Of a stretch of DNA of 36,108 nt, positions 1 through 8,621 are shown in pieces. The notes below the pieces were generated by a model. That model was not told the origin of the DNA, made no database searches, and was given only the letters and a program-made list of their open reading frames with translations. Location of the stretch: contig CAYFRM010000007.1 in the NCBI GenBank assembly GCA_964345635.1, positions 1 through 36,108 on the forward strand, read 5' to 3'. The translations under genes were made by a program, and so were the position numbers. The DNA comes from WVXT01 sp964345635 (GTDB taxonomy: Bacteria > UBA6262 > WVXT01). How positions within the stretch are numbered: the first letter of the stretch is position 1; each line of letters opens with the position of its first letter.

Positions 1-246
1 CCTTCGGATGCTCCCTTGATATACTATTTTAATCTTTACGACGTTCCTGTTAAGCATTTCTTTTATGATTTAGATTCCAGTTATCATATTTTGGTAATAG
101 TCCATGAGCTAAGACAAACACTGCAAGGATTATTGCGTGAAAATGGCTTATCGCTAAATAACTATAGTGTTCCGAAACTAATTCAACAATATAAATATGC
201 GAGTTTGTATGAGATAAATAGGATTAATGGCAGGGACAAGAATTGA
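1..246 (+). CDS. 3' end of an unidentified gene (partial)
   Basis: The frame is open from the first base and ends at the TGA at 244-246. It is therefore most likely the C-terminal 81 residues of a gene that begins outside the window. An internal TTG at 16 could give a 76-residue peptide, but no ribosome binding site is visible before it. The peptide is rich in Tyr, Leu and Ile and shows no motif I recognise. Its AT-rich composition matches the glycosyltransferase and methyltransferase genes that follow, so membership in the same glycan locus is likely by position only. Confidence 0.5.
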   Translation, partial: PSDAPLIYYFNLYDVPVKHFFYDLDSSYHILVIVHELRQTLQGLLRENGLSLNNYSVPKLIQQYKYASLYEINRINGRDKN

Positions 247-338
247 CCGATTACATTTTTGAGGTTAATAAGGTATATTTTGGATATTTTTGATGTTCAG
301 TACCGCAGTCAAATATTGCGAAGCGGGAAGAAAAAGTT

Positions 339-1151
339 ATGAAAATCTATGATGAACAACGAGATCGTCTCGTTTTCTATGAAAAGAAAGTAACAGGTAA
401 CTTCTGGGATAAACATTGGAATAAATACTATTCAGGAAATTTAAGAAAAACGATAGAAAATTATAGAACCAACAGATATATAATTGGGCTTACGAAAAGA
501 TATCTGGATGCAAAAGAGGGGCAGGTCCTTGAAGGTGGATGCGGGATTGGGGGATATGTATATTGTTTGCAAAGGAAAAGATACAATGTCTATGGGGTTG
601 ATTCTGCTGAAAGAACGATAAAAAGAGTCAAGGAGACATTTCCCAATTTGAATGTATCGGTAGATGATGTAAGGAATCTATCATTTCCGGATTATTATTT
701 TAACATATACTATTCGTTTGGCGTAATTGAACATTTCATCGATGGTTATGGCGAAATCGTGAGAGAGGCGTACAGGGTATTAAAACCAAATGGTTATTTC
801 ATAATTACTTTTCCCCAGATATCTGCGTTGAGGAGAATTAAAATATTACTTGGCACCTATAGTACCAAGAAGCCGAAAGTCAGCGCTGGGCTTGAATTCT
901 ATCAGTTTGCCTTTAATCCTTTATTGGTGATAAGAAATTTAGAAAGACATGGGTTTAAGCTGGTTTCAAGAAAAGGGGAAGATGGCTTAAGGGGATTCAA
1001 ACAAGCATTTCCTGCTTTTAAACCTATTTTGCAGATACTTTATGATTATCGAGGCGAAAATTACGTAATTCGGGCGATTAGACTGATTATAAATGAAACA
1101 TTGGCTCCCTTATGTGGTCACATGTGCCGATTGGTAATGCAAAAGTTGTGA
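339..1151 (+). CDS. class I SAM-dependent methyltransferase
   Basis: The 270-residue protein has a Rossmann methyltransferase fold. Motif I (VLEGGCGIGGYV, about residues 63-75) binds S-adenosylmethionine, an acidic VDS follows at the end of strand 2, and the FGVIEHF segment matches the motif IV/post-IV region of the Methyltransf_11 family. The C-terminal 100 residues are basic and hydrophobic and are not conserved enough to name a substrate. The ATG at 339 follows the purine-rich stretch GAAGCGGGAAG. The next genes are two glycosyltransferases, so O- or C-methylation of a sugar or lipid-linked glycan is a reasonable inference; the acceptor is unknown. Confidence 0.85.
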   Translation: MKIYDEQRDRLVFYEKKVTGNFWDKHWNKYYSGNLRKTIENYRTNRYIIGLTKRYLDAKEGQVLEGGCGIGGYVYCLQRKRYNVYGVDSAERTIKRVKETFPNLNVSVDDVRNLSFPDYYFNIYYSFGVIEHFIDGYGEIVREAYRVLKPNGYFIITFPQISALRRIKILLGTYSTKKPKVSAGLEFYQFAFNPLLVIRNLERHGFKLVSRKGEDGLRGFKQAFPAFKPILQILYDYRGENYVIRAIRLIINETLAPLCGHMCRLVMQKL

Positions 1152-1202
1152 AAAGACATCAATTAATAAAATGAACTAGTTATCAGTGTGGAAGAGAATC
1201 TT

Positions 1203-2006
1203 ATGGTTATGATTTCCGTGATAATGAGTGCGCATAATGAAGAGCAACATGTTTCCCGGGCTACGGAGAGTATATTGAACCAAACATTTAACGATTTTGA
1301 ATTTATCATAATTAATGATGGTTCATTGGATAAGACGTATGAAATTATTAAAAGACTTGCGGAAAAAGATAAGAGAATCAGGATTATAAGTCATGAGAAA
1401 AAAGAGGGATTAGCGAAATCTTTAAATGATGGCATTAAGATTGCTCAAGGGAAATATATTGCCCGAATGGATGCTGACGACATATCTCTCCCGGAAAGGC
1501 TTCAGAAACAAGTGGAATTTATGGAGAAAAATCCGCAGACGGGAGCTATTGGTTCCTGTTACCAGGAAGTTGATGAATCGGGTAATATTCTTCCTCGCAA
1601 GCAGAATCCTCAATCGTGGAAAGATATAAAGAAAGCACTTTTCTTTTATAATCCAATTTCTCATCCCACGACGATGATGCGAAAAGAAATCTTAGAAAAA
1701 GCGGGAACTTATGATGAAACTTTTCCTACTTCCCAGGATTATGAACTTTTTTCCAGGATAGCGCGATTTAGCGAATTGAGGAATTACGATGAGGTACTTT
1801 TGATAAGGCGTTTCCCTAAGAAAGTTTCGGAAAGGAAAATGCGACGCCAAACAATCGACTCGCTGAGAATTCAGATGGAAATGCTTAAAAGAGGTAGCTA
1901 TCCTTTGTATTACGCCGTATTTATGATGAAGAATTTGATTGCCTTGGTAATTCCTGCTTCTTTCCGGGAAAAGATAAGGCGATGGAGACACAGAAATTAC
2001 AATTAA
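1203..2006 (+). CDS. family 2 glycosyltransferase (GT-A fold)
   Basis: The protein has the GT2 N-terminal pattern: a hydrophobic strand, then SAHNEE, an IINDGS nucleotide-binding segment and an ARMDADD metal/nucleotide motif about 90 residues in. It is predicted to transfer a sugar from a nucleotide donor at the inner face of the membrane. I start it at the ATG at 1203 because GGAAGAG at 1190-1196 sits 6 bases upstream; a GTG at 1188 would add five residues but would place that Shine-Dalgarno sequence inside the gene. Near the C-terminus there is one hydrophobic stretch that may attach it to the membrane. It ends one base before the next glycosyltransferase, which indicates one transcript. 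Confidence 0.88.
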   Translation: MVMISVIMSAHNEEQHVSRATESILNQTFNDFEFIIINDGSLDKTYEIIKRLAEKDKRIRIISHEKKEGLAKSLNDGIKIAQGKYIARMDADDISLPERLQKQVEFMEKNPQTGAIGSCYQEVDESGNILPRKQNPQSWKDIKKALFFYNPISHPTTMMRKEILEKAGTYDETFPTSQDYELFSRIARFSELRNYDEVLLIRRFPKKVSERKMRRQTIDSLRIQMEMLKRGSYPLYYAVFMMKNLIALVIPASFREKIRRWRHRNYN

Positions 2007-2007
2007 A

Positions 2008-2922
2008 ATGGATATAAGTGTCGTTATTCCCACAAAAGATAGGCCGGATACTCTTTTTGAATGCATTTCCTCTATTTTGAATCAGAAAGTATTGCCCAAT
2101 GAGGTGCTTATCGTTGATGATGGAGATCTTCCGGAAAAGTTTGTATCAGCTATATCAGAGAAAACAGAAGCGACTGGTATTCGATTCCAATATATTAAGA
2201 AGGACGTCCCCGGACTTTCTATGTCTCGAAATATTGGGGCATCAAAAGCGAGAAGCCCCGTTGTTCTATTTCTTGATGACGATGTAATTTTGGACAGGGA
2301 GTACGTAAAAGTTCTAAAAGAAGACTGGGAAAGGCACAAACAGGAAGGGAGTTTGGGAGGTATTGGTGGAGTAATAAAGAACATTCGCAAGATCACATTT
2401 ACGGAAAAGTTGTTCCATAGAATTTTCTTACTTTCTTCTTCAGTAAAATGGGACGTTACGGATGTGGGATTTCAGGTGTGGACAACCGAGGTAAGAAAAG
2501 AGGAAAAGGTATTTTATCTTCCCGGAGGGGTTACTTCTTTTAAAAAGGATTTGATAGCCAGGATACCATTCCGGCAGTTAAGCCCGGGGAGAACACCTGC
2601 CGATGATGTTGAATTTTTTTTAAAGACAAAAAAGCAGGGTTACTATTTTATCCTTGAGCCCCGGGCGAGGCTTTTTCATAAACAAACAGCTGCAGCCAGA
2701 GAAAACAACTTTGCCAGGGGAGAGAAAGAGGGACATAATCAGTTTATCATTTTTGACGATAACGTGGAAAAGAGTTTCTGGAATTACTCGAAATTTTGTT
2801 GGTCCAGCATAGGCTGGGTACTACGCCAGTTTTTGGCAGGAAATTTTTTGAAAGCTACGGGTATGATAAATGGCTATTTCAAAGCGCTAATAACGAAGAT
2901 GGCAGGGAAAAGTAATGAATAA
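2008..2922 (+). CDS. family 2 glycosyltransferase (GT-A fold)
   Basis: The 304-residue protein begins with DISVVIPTKDRPDTL, has VDDGD near residue 37 and a DxD-type LDDDV around residue 90, all typical of GT2 enzymes. A later PGGVTSFKKDL followed by DDVEFFLKTKKQG resembles the acceptor-side acidic motif of inverting GT2 transferases. The C-terminal region carries an amphipathic, aromatic-rich stretch. The gene starts one base after the preceding glycosyltransferase and overlaps the following membrane-protein gene by 8 bases, so the three are likely translated together. Donor and acceptor cannot be told from sequence. Confidence 0.88.
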   Translation: MDISVVIPTKDRPDTLFECISSILNQKVLPNEVLIVDDGDLPEKFVSAISEKTEATGIRFQYIKKDVPGLSMSRNIGASKARSPVVLFLDDDVILDREYVKVLKEDWERHKQEGSLGGIGGVIKNIRKITFTEKLFHRIFLLSSSVKWDVTDVGFQVWTTEVRKEEKVFYLPGGVTSFKKDLIARIPFRQLSPGRTPADDVEFFLKTKKQGYYFILEPRARLFHKQTAAARENNFARGEKEGHNQFIIFDDNVEKSFWNYSKFCWSSIGWVLRQFLAGNFLKATGMINGYFKALITKMAGKSNE

Positions 2923-4417
2923 AAGAACCATTTTTGCCTATTTGTTGATATTATTGGCGGGAGCTATTTATCTTTTAACACTTGCTCCTACTTACCTATG
3001 GAGCGATTCTGCAAAGCTTGCAATCTTTGTTTATAAGAAATTTGTAAGTTTTGGTTGGGGTTCGCATGGTCTACATACACTTTTCGGTATTATTTTTTCT
3101 AAACTTCCTCTTAATTTAGCTTATGGCCAGAATCTTATGTCTGCTTTTTTTGCTACTCTGGCTTTGTTTTTTGTTTACTGGATAATTCTAAGTCTAACCT
3201 CTAACCATCTTGTCTCTTTCATTTCAGCTGTTGCTTTGGGAATTTCCCAGACTTACTGGCACTATGCAGTGATTAACGAAAGTTATGCTCTGGATATCTT
3301 TTTTAGAGCATTGTGCTTGTGGTTGGTTTTTAAATTTACCGAAGAAAACAAATTTTTCTTCCTCTATCTATTTTTCTTCTTCTTCGCTCTATCATTGGGA
3401 AATCATAATTCCCACTTCCTCTGGTTAGCAGGTTACCTATTATTAGTAGCGGATAAATCCGTTTTAAAGAAATTTGCTTTGGATAAAATATTTTTATGTT
3501 TAACTTCTTTTGTTCTTGGTTTTCTCCCTTTGATCATAGGAGTAAAAGTTCTTAGTAATTTTACGTGGCAGGAGACTCTTAGAAATTTTTTTGCAAGTTA
3601 TTATGGTGAGTTAGGCCATAGTTATTTTGCAATGGGAAGGCTTCCCCGGGAAATTTTACGCTATCCTTTTTATCTTGGCTATCAGTTTCCGTTTTTGTGT
3701 TTTTTCCTTGGTTTATGGGGGGCATATTTGCTTAGAAAAGAGAAATCCCGCGTATTTTATGGATTCTTGCTTCTTTTTCTTTCCACCCTTATTCCTGCTT
3801 CCGGTTATTTCATGAAGGCAAGGCAGTTTGCTTTACTTCTTCCCACCTATTTGGTATTTTCACTTTACCTGGGGAGGGGATTAGATAGATTCTCAAAACG
3901 GCTACCCATTTTCAAGTTTAAAAATATTTTGCTTTTTTTGGTTCTTGTTTTACCTACGGTGGGTGCTTATAGAATTATGCCCGGTATATTGAAATCCACA
4001 GGGATACAATTGAGTTTTGTGCGGGATTTACCTTACCGCGACAAATTCGTCTATTATTTATGGCCCCCGAAGAACAAAGAGTACGGTGCAACAAATTACG
4101 TGGAGGCTGCCTTTACGGAAGCAGGACCGAATTCAGTCATAATTGCCGATTTCAATCCGGGCATGGCACTTCTTTATGCTCAGGAAGTTTTAGATGAAAG
4201 ACGGGATGTATTGATTAAGGAGGAAATTGTCGATCAGATAATTTACGGTAAAGAAAGACCAATTATGACTTTCAAACGAATGATTGACACCTATATAAAT
4301 AAGCGATCGGTATATCTGGCCGATATCTATGAGCCATACTATTTTACAACAGAGCTAAAAAAGTATTATAATCTGATTCCGGGTAAAGCATTAATAAAAG
4401 TCGTTCCCAAGGATTAA
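2915..4417 (+). CDS. DUF2723 / PMT-like multi-pass membrane glycosyltransferase
   Basis: This 500-residue protein has about ten hydrophobic membrane segments and a soluble C-terminal domain of roughly 130 residues. Near the N-terminus a first membrane helix is followed by an acidic-serine pair in LWSDSAK (Asp31), and the loop around residues 110-125 reads QTYWHYAVINESYALD. Both match my memory of DUF2723 proteins, which relate to protein O-mannosyltransferases (GT-C) and use polyprenyl-phosphate sugars on the outer face of the membrane. Loss of the usual WDSGE form makes the match remote. The neighbours are cytoplasmic glycosyltransferases, so it may perform a late, periplasmic transfer step. 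Confidence 0.7.
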   Translation: MNKRTIFAYLLILLAGAIYLLTLAPTYLWSDSAKLAIFVYKKFVSFGWGSHGLHTLFGIIFSKLPLNLAYGQNLMSAFFATLALFFVYWIILSLTSNHLVSFISAVALGISQTYWHYAVINESYALDIFFRALCLWLVFKFTEENKFFFLYLFFFFFALSLGNHNSHFLWLAGYLLLVADKSVLKKFALDKIFLCLTSFVLGFLPLIIGVKVLSNFTWQETLRNFFASYYGELGHSYFAMGRLPREILRYPFYLGYQFPFLCFFLGLWGAYLLRKEKSRVFYGFLLLFLSTLIPASGYFMKARQFALLLPTYLVFSLYLGRGLDRFSKRLPIFKFKNILLFLVLVLPTVGAYRIMPGILKSTGIQLSFVRDLPYRDKFVYYLWPPKNKEYGATNYVEAAFTEAGPNSVIIADFNPGMALLYAQEVLDERRDVLIKEEIVDQIIYGKERPIMTFKRMIDTYINKRSVYLADIYEPYYFTTELKKYYNLIPGKALIKVVPKD

Positions 4418-4422
4418 ATACT

Positions 4423-6354
4423 ATGTGTGGTATCTGCGGCATTGTCAATTTTGATAATGATGGACATATTGATGGCGAAATACTCAGGAGAATGTGCGAT
4501 GTCTTGAAGCATCGCGGACCCGATGATGAAGGTTATTTTACGGGAACAAGCGATAGCGGAGGACCGCCGGGAATAGGTTTGGGAATAAAGAGGTTGGCGA
4601 TTATCGATCTTGAGACCGGACATCAGCCGATACATAATGAAGACGGGAAAATCTGGGTTGTCTACAACGGGGAGATTTATAATTTTCCCGAGTTAAGGGA
4701 GGAAACGGAGAGAAGAGGACATAAATACTATACCAAAAGCGATACGGAAACAATCGTCCATCTCTACGAAGATTACGGTGCCAGCTGCGTCAAATACCTC
4801 AGAGGAATGTTCGCTTTTGGCTTATGGGATGGTCATAGAAACGAGCTCTTGTTAGCCCGGGATAGGCTAGGGCAGAAACCCCTGGTATACACGGTGCATC
4901 GGGGTAATTTAATTTTTGCTTCCGAGATAAAATCTATTCTGCAGTATCCGGGCTTAAAATGCCAGGTAAATATGGATGCATTACACTATTATCTAACGTA
5001 TCAGTTTGTCCCCGGCCCGCTTACAATGTTTGAAGGGATTAAGAAACTCCCCCCGGCAAATGTACTACTCTGTGACCGAAAGGGAAATATTAAACTCCAA
5101 CGTTACTGGCAACTGAATTATAGTAATAAGTTAGAACTTGATGAAAAAGAATATTCCCGCAGGATTCTGGATTTACTTGAAGAATCCACAAGAATGAGAT
5201 TGATTAGCGATGTTCCCCTGGGAGCGTTCCTTTCCGGAGGGCTGGACTCTTCTACAGTGGTGGGATTGATGAGTCGATTGGCAGATAAGCCGGTTAAGAC
5301 TTTTTCCGTTGGCTTTGAAGAGAAATCATTCACGGAATTGAAATACGCTCGTCTTGTTGCTGATTATTTCCATACCGAGCATTCCGAATTTATGGTTAAG
5401 CCTGACGTTATAGAAATTCTTCCCCGGCTGATATGGCATTATAATGAGCCATTTGCTGACCCGTCGGCTATTCCCACGTATTATATCGGCCGGGAAACCG
5501 CGAAATACGTAAAAGTTGCTTTGAACGGAGATGGAGGAGATGAAAATTTTGCTGGCTATGATAGATACAAAGCAAACAAATTATCAACCTATTACGGGAA
5601 ATTACCTGAATTCGTAAGGGAAGCAATAATTAGAAGACTGGTGAGAAATCTACCTGAATCCACGAAAAGAAAAGATTTGATAAGAAGATTAAAACAATTC
5701 GTACAGGCCTCATCCTTTTCTCCTGAGAGACGCAATGTTAAGTGGCATTCTTTTTTTGATGACGATATGAAACAGAGCCTTTACAGGGAAGAAACGCGAG
5801 ACAGGTTCAGGGATTTCGACACTTTTGGTTATATGGCCGATATTACTGGTCAGAGTGATGCGGAAGATTTCCTGGATAGGATTCTGTACACCGATATGAT
5901 GACTTATTTGCCTGATAACTTACTGGTAAAGATGGACATAGCTACAATGGCAAATTCACTGGAAACGCGCTCACCGTTTTTGGACTATAAACTTATTGAA
6001 TTTAGTGCTCAAATACCGGCCCGCTTAAAATTAAGGGGGTTTACCAGTAAATATATTTTGAAGAAAGCGCTAAAGAACTTACTTCCCGGAGAGATACTCT
6101 ACAGAGGCAAGATGGGCTTTGGTCTACCGATTGGTGAATGGTTGCGCGGGGGATTAAAGAGTTATGTTCAGGAAGTTCTTTTGCATAAAAGATGCATAGA
6201 TAGAGGGTACTTTGAGAAAGAAACCGTTCAGCGGCTATTGGACGAACATATTTCCGGAAGAGTCGATCATGGATATAGACTATGGATACTTTTGAACCTT
6301 GAACTTTGGCATCAGATGTTTCTCGATGGCGATTTAAAATTTTGCACAGATTGA
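4423..6354 (+). CDS. asnB: asparagine synthetase B-type glutamine amidotransferase
   Basis: The protein begins MCGICG, so Cys2 becomes the N-terminal nucleophile of a class II glutaminase domain; HRGPDDEG at residues 30-37 and a later YNGEIYN follow the family pattern. A synthetase domain with the PP-loop LSGGLDSS lies near residues 268-275 and binds ATP. At 643 residues it has the usual AsnB length. It normally converts aspartate to asparagine, but AsnB homologues in polysaccharide loci (WbpS type) amidate the carboxylate of uronic acids. The dehydrogenase and epimerase downstream that could supply such an acid make that role plausible. The start is fixed by the need for Cys at position 2. 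Confidence 0.93.
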   Translation: MCGICGIVNFDNDGHIDGEILRRMCDVLKHRGPDDEGYFTGTSDSGGPPGIGLGIKRLAIIDLETGHQPIHNEDGKIWVVYNGEIYNFPELREETERRGHKYYTKSDTETIVHLYEDYGASCVKYLRGMFAFGLWDGHRNELLLARDRLGQKPLVYTVHRGNLIFASEIKSILQYPGLKCQVNMDALHYYLTYQFVPGPLTMFEGIKKLPPANVLLCDRKGNIKLQRYWQLNYSNKLELDEKEYSRRILDLLEESTRMRLISDVPLGAFLSGGLDSSTVVGLMSRLADKPVKTFSVGFEEKSFTELKYARLVADYFHTEHSEFMVKPDVIEILPRLIWHYNEPFADPSAIPTYYIGRETAKYVKVALNGDGGDENFAGYDRYKANKLSTYYGKLPEFVREAIIRRLVRNLPESTKRKDLIRRLKQFVQASSFSPERRNVKWHSFFDDDMKQSLYREETRDRFRDFDTFGYMADITGQSDAEDFLDRILYTDMMTYLPDNLLVKMDIATMANSLETRSPFLDYKLIEFSAQIPARLKLRGFTSKYILKKALKNLLPGEILYRGKMGFGLPIGEWLRGGLKSYVQEVLLHKRCIDRGYFEKETVQRLLDEHISGRVDHGYRLWILLNLELWHQMFLDGDLKFCTD

Positions 6355-6447
6355 ACCTGTGCCTACAATAATTCTTTGAGAAGGAAGGTATGGACAGAAA
6401 ACCGGTGGGGGAACGGTCACATTTGAGATTGGAGTTTTGGGAGAGAA

Positions 6448-7311
6448 ATGAAGGATTCTTTAGAAATTTTCAATGATTTTTTTTCTATCTTAGAGCGGGA
6501 ATACGATAGAAGGAATCCTTTTTTGGATTCTGACGGATATAAATTCTTTAAAAGATATTATCATCGTTCTTTTAATAATAAACTTCGCAGGGCCCTGTAT
6601 AAGAAATTATACTATGGCCGACTAAGTTATATGATAAATTTATTGTTTAACTTGAGAAATCCCATTATTTTGGATGCGGGCTGTGGTTTGGGTTCAGAAT
6701 CGATTTTTTTCTCTTCTTTAGGTGCAGAGGTGGTGGGAGTAGATATAAAAGAAAAAATGATAAAAACAGCAGAAAAAAGGAAATTATTCTATAGGGATCT
6801 AATTAGACGAAAAGTCGAATTTGTTCTTGGTAACGTATTTGAAGTTGTAAAAAAACAAAAGTTTGATATAATCTGGATGAACGAGGCTATATCCCACATT
6901 CATCCGGCTGAAGACTTCTTGAAGTTAGCCCGTAGGCAACTAAATCCTGGAGGAAGAGTTATAATTTCTGAGGGTAATGGGGACAATCCTTGTGTTCGCG
7001 CCAGACAAGTCATTCAGATGGGTCGCTGGTCGTGGGACGCCTATTTTGTTCAAGATCCAAGGACGGGCAAAAAGGTTGGCTATACAACGGAAAGGATGTT
7101 TAATTTGGAACAGATTGGAAGTATTCTGAAGAAAACGAATTACTCTATAGGGCACGTAGGGTTAACGTATTTTACTATTTTTTTTCTCAATCGCTACAGG
7201 GTAATTAATGAAATTATGAGAGGGATAGAGCAATGGTTAGATAAACGAAAATTCAGCAGACTGTTGGGCCTGAGTTACCGGATAGAAGGTAAAGCGGAAA
7301 GGAGAAGATAA
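6448..7311 (+). CDS. class I SAM-dependent methyltransferase
   Basis: The 287-residue protein has motif I ILDAGCGLGSESIFF at about residues 73-87, then GVDIKEKM for the ribose-binding acidic residue, and a motif IV region IIWMNEAISHIHP followed by LNPGGRVIISE. It is a Methyltransf_11/25-type enzyme with an N-terminal helical extension of about 65 residues. GGGAGAG precedes the ATG by 2-3 bases. It lies between asnB and the UDP-GlcNAc dehydrogenase gene and ends one base before the latter. Its composition is AT-rich like the methyltransferase gene at 339. The likely substrate is a sugar or glycolipid, but nothing in the sequence names it. Confidence 0.85.
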   Translation: MKDSLEIFNDFFSILEREYDRRNPFLDSDGYKFFKRYYHRSFNNKLRRALYKKLYYGRLSYMINLLFNLRNPIILDAGCGLGSESIFFSSLGAEVVGVDIKEKMIKTAEKRKLFYRDLIRRKVEFVLGNVFEVVKKQKFDIIWMNEAISHIHPAEDFLKLARRQLNPGGRVIISEGNGDNPCVRARQVIQMGRWSWDAYFVQDPRTGKKVGYTTERMFNLEQIGSILKKTNYSIGHVGLTYFTIFFLNRYRVINEIMRGIEQWLDKRKFSRLLGLSYRIEGKAERRR

Positions 7312-7312
7312 A

Positions 7313-8596
7313 ATGACGTTGAAAGAGAGAATTATAAAAAAGAGAGCTAAAATAGCAGTCATAGGACTGGGCTACACAGGATTGCCTCTGGCAACGGAGT
7401 TTAGTAAAGCAGGATTTGATGTTACTGGAATTGAAATCGATAAGGATAAAGTAAGAATGATTAATGAAGGAAAGTGCTATATTCAAGATGTCCAGCAGAG
7501 TGATTTAAAGGAGTTAGTAAAAAATAATAGATTGAAGGCAACTACAGACTTCTCAGTTTTGAAAAAGATGGATGCCGTAAGCATATGCGTGCCCACGCCT
7601 TTACGCAAGACGAGAGACCCCGATATCTCGTATATTATTTCTGCCGTTGAAGAAGTGGCTAAATATTTGCACCCGGCACAACTGGTTATACTGGAAAGCA
7701 CTACCTATCCGGGCACGACGAGAGAGGTAATTCTTCCCCGCTTGGAAGCGAGAAATATGCGAGTGGGAAGGGACTTCTTTCTGGCTTTCTCGCCGGAACG
7801 CGTAGATCCCGGCAATAAGATTTATACTATAAGGAATACTCCAAAAATTGTAAGTGGAATCACAAAGAAATGTACCAGTATTGCAGTTACTCTCTATGAA
7901 CAGATAATTGACGAGGTGGTTCCTGTTTCCACGACGGAATCGGCGGAGATGGTAAAACTTCTGGAGAATACCTTTCGCATTGTTAACGTGGGATTGGTTA
8001 ATGAGATTGCCCTCATTTGTGACCGGTTGAACTTGGATACCTGGGAGGTGATAGACGCAGCGGCGACAAAGCCATTCGGTTTTATGCCTTTCTACCCGGG
8101 CCCGGGCTTGGGTGGCCACTGCGTACCTATAGATCCCCACTATCTTTCCTGGAAACTGAAAGCTTTAAACTTTTATGCCCGTTTTATTGAACTGGCTGGT
8201 GAGATAAACAGTAAAATGCCGGAGTTTCTGGTTAGTAAAATTGACGCTGCACTAAATGAGAGAGAGAAAAGTATAAAGGGATCCAAAATCTTGATCTTAG
8301 GGGTAGCCTATAAGAGAAATGTCTCGGACATTCGGGAATCCCCGGCTTTGGATGTTATGAGGCTTCTTAAGGAAAAAGGAGGAAAGATCGTATATAATGA
8401 CCCTTATGTGCCTCAAGTAGAGGGGCTGAAATCGATTTCCCTGACGGGGAGTTCTTTAGGAAATGCTGATTGCGTGGTAATTACTACGGACCACAGTGTC
8501 TATGATTATAAACAGATTGTAAAGAACGCAAAGCTGGTCGTAGATTCCAGAAACGCAACCAAAGGGATAAGAGATAAGAAGATAGTAAAACTTTGA
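7313..8596 (+). CDS. wbpA: UDP-N-acetylglucosamine 6-dehydrogenase (WbpA-like)
   Basis: The 427-residue protein is a nucleotide-sugar dehydrogenase with an N-terminal NAD-binding GLGYTGLPLA. The VPTPLRKTRDPDISY stretch and the active-site GPGLGGHCVPIDP, with catalytic Cys270, are those of the WbpA group. WbpA enzymes oxidise UDP-GlcNAc twice to UDP-N-acetylglucosaminuronic acid with two NAD. The C-terminal UDP-binding domain (GVAYKRNVSDIRESP) is complete. The start ATG follows GGAAAGGAGAAG. The next gene is a WbpP-like epimerase, the usual partner. Substrate assignment is by motif similarity, so UDP-ManNAc or UDP-glucose is less likely but not excluded. Confidence 0.87.
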   Translation: MTLKERIIKKRAKIAVIGLGYTGLPLATEFSKAGFDVTGIEIDKDKVRMINEGKCYIQDVQQSDLKELVKNNRLKATTDFSVLKKMDAVSICVPTPLRKTRDPDISYIISAVEEVAKYLHPAQLVILESTTYPGTTREVILPRLEARNMRVGRDFFLAFSPERVDPGNKIYTIRNTPKIVSGITKKCTSIAVTLYEQIIDEVVPVSTTESAEMVKLLENTFRIVNVGLVNEIALICDRLNLDTWEVIDAAATKPFGFMPFYPGPGLGGHCVPIDPHYLSWKLKALNFYARFIELAGEINSKMPEFLVSKIDAALNEREKSIKGSKILILGVAYKRNVSDIRESPALDVMRLLKEKGGKIVYNDPYVPQVEGLKSISLTGSSLGNADCVVITTDHSVYDYKQIVKNAKLVVDSRNATKGIRDKKIVKL

Positions 8597-8621
8597 AAAG
8601 TAATAAGAGAAGGGGAGAACA

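Noticed and set aside
243..280. promoter (TTGACC then TAATAA) before the methyltransferase at 339
   Set aside because: The -10 match is only 3 of 6 and the -35 overlaps the preceding stop; too weak to call.
6355..6447. regulatory element in the asnB-methyltransferase gap
   Set aside because: The 93 bases show no hairpin, promoter or repeat beyond the ribosome binding site.
7601..8140. 179-codon antisense open frame opposite the UDP-GlcNAc dehydrogenase
   Set aside because: The + strand protein is complete and conserved across this region; the antisense peptide has no recognisable motif.
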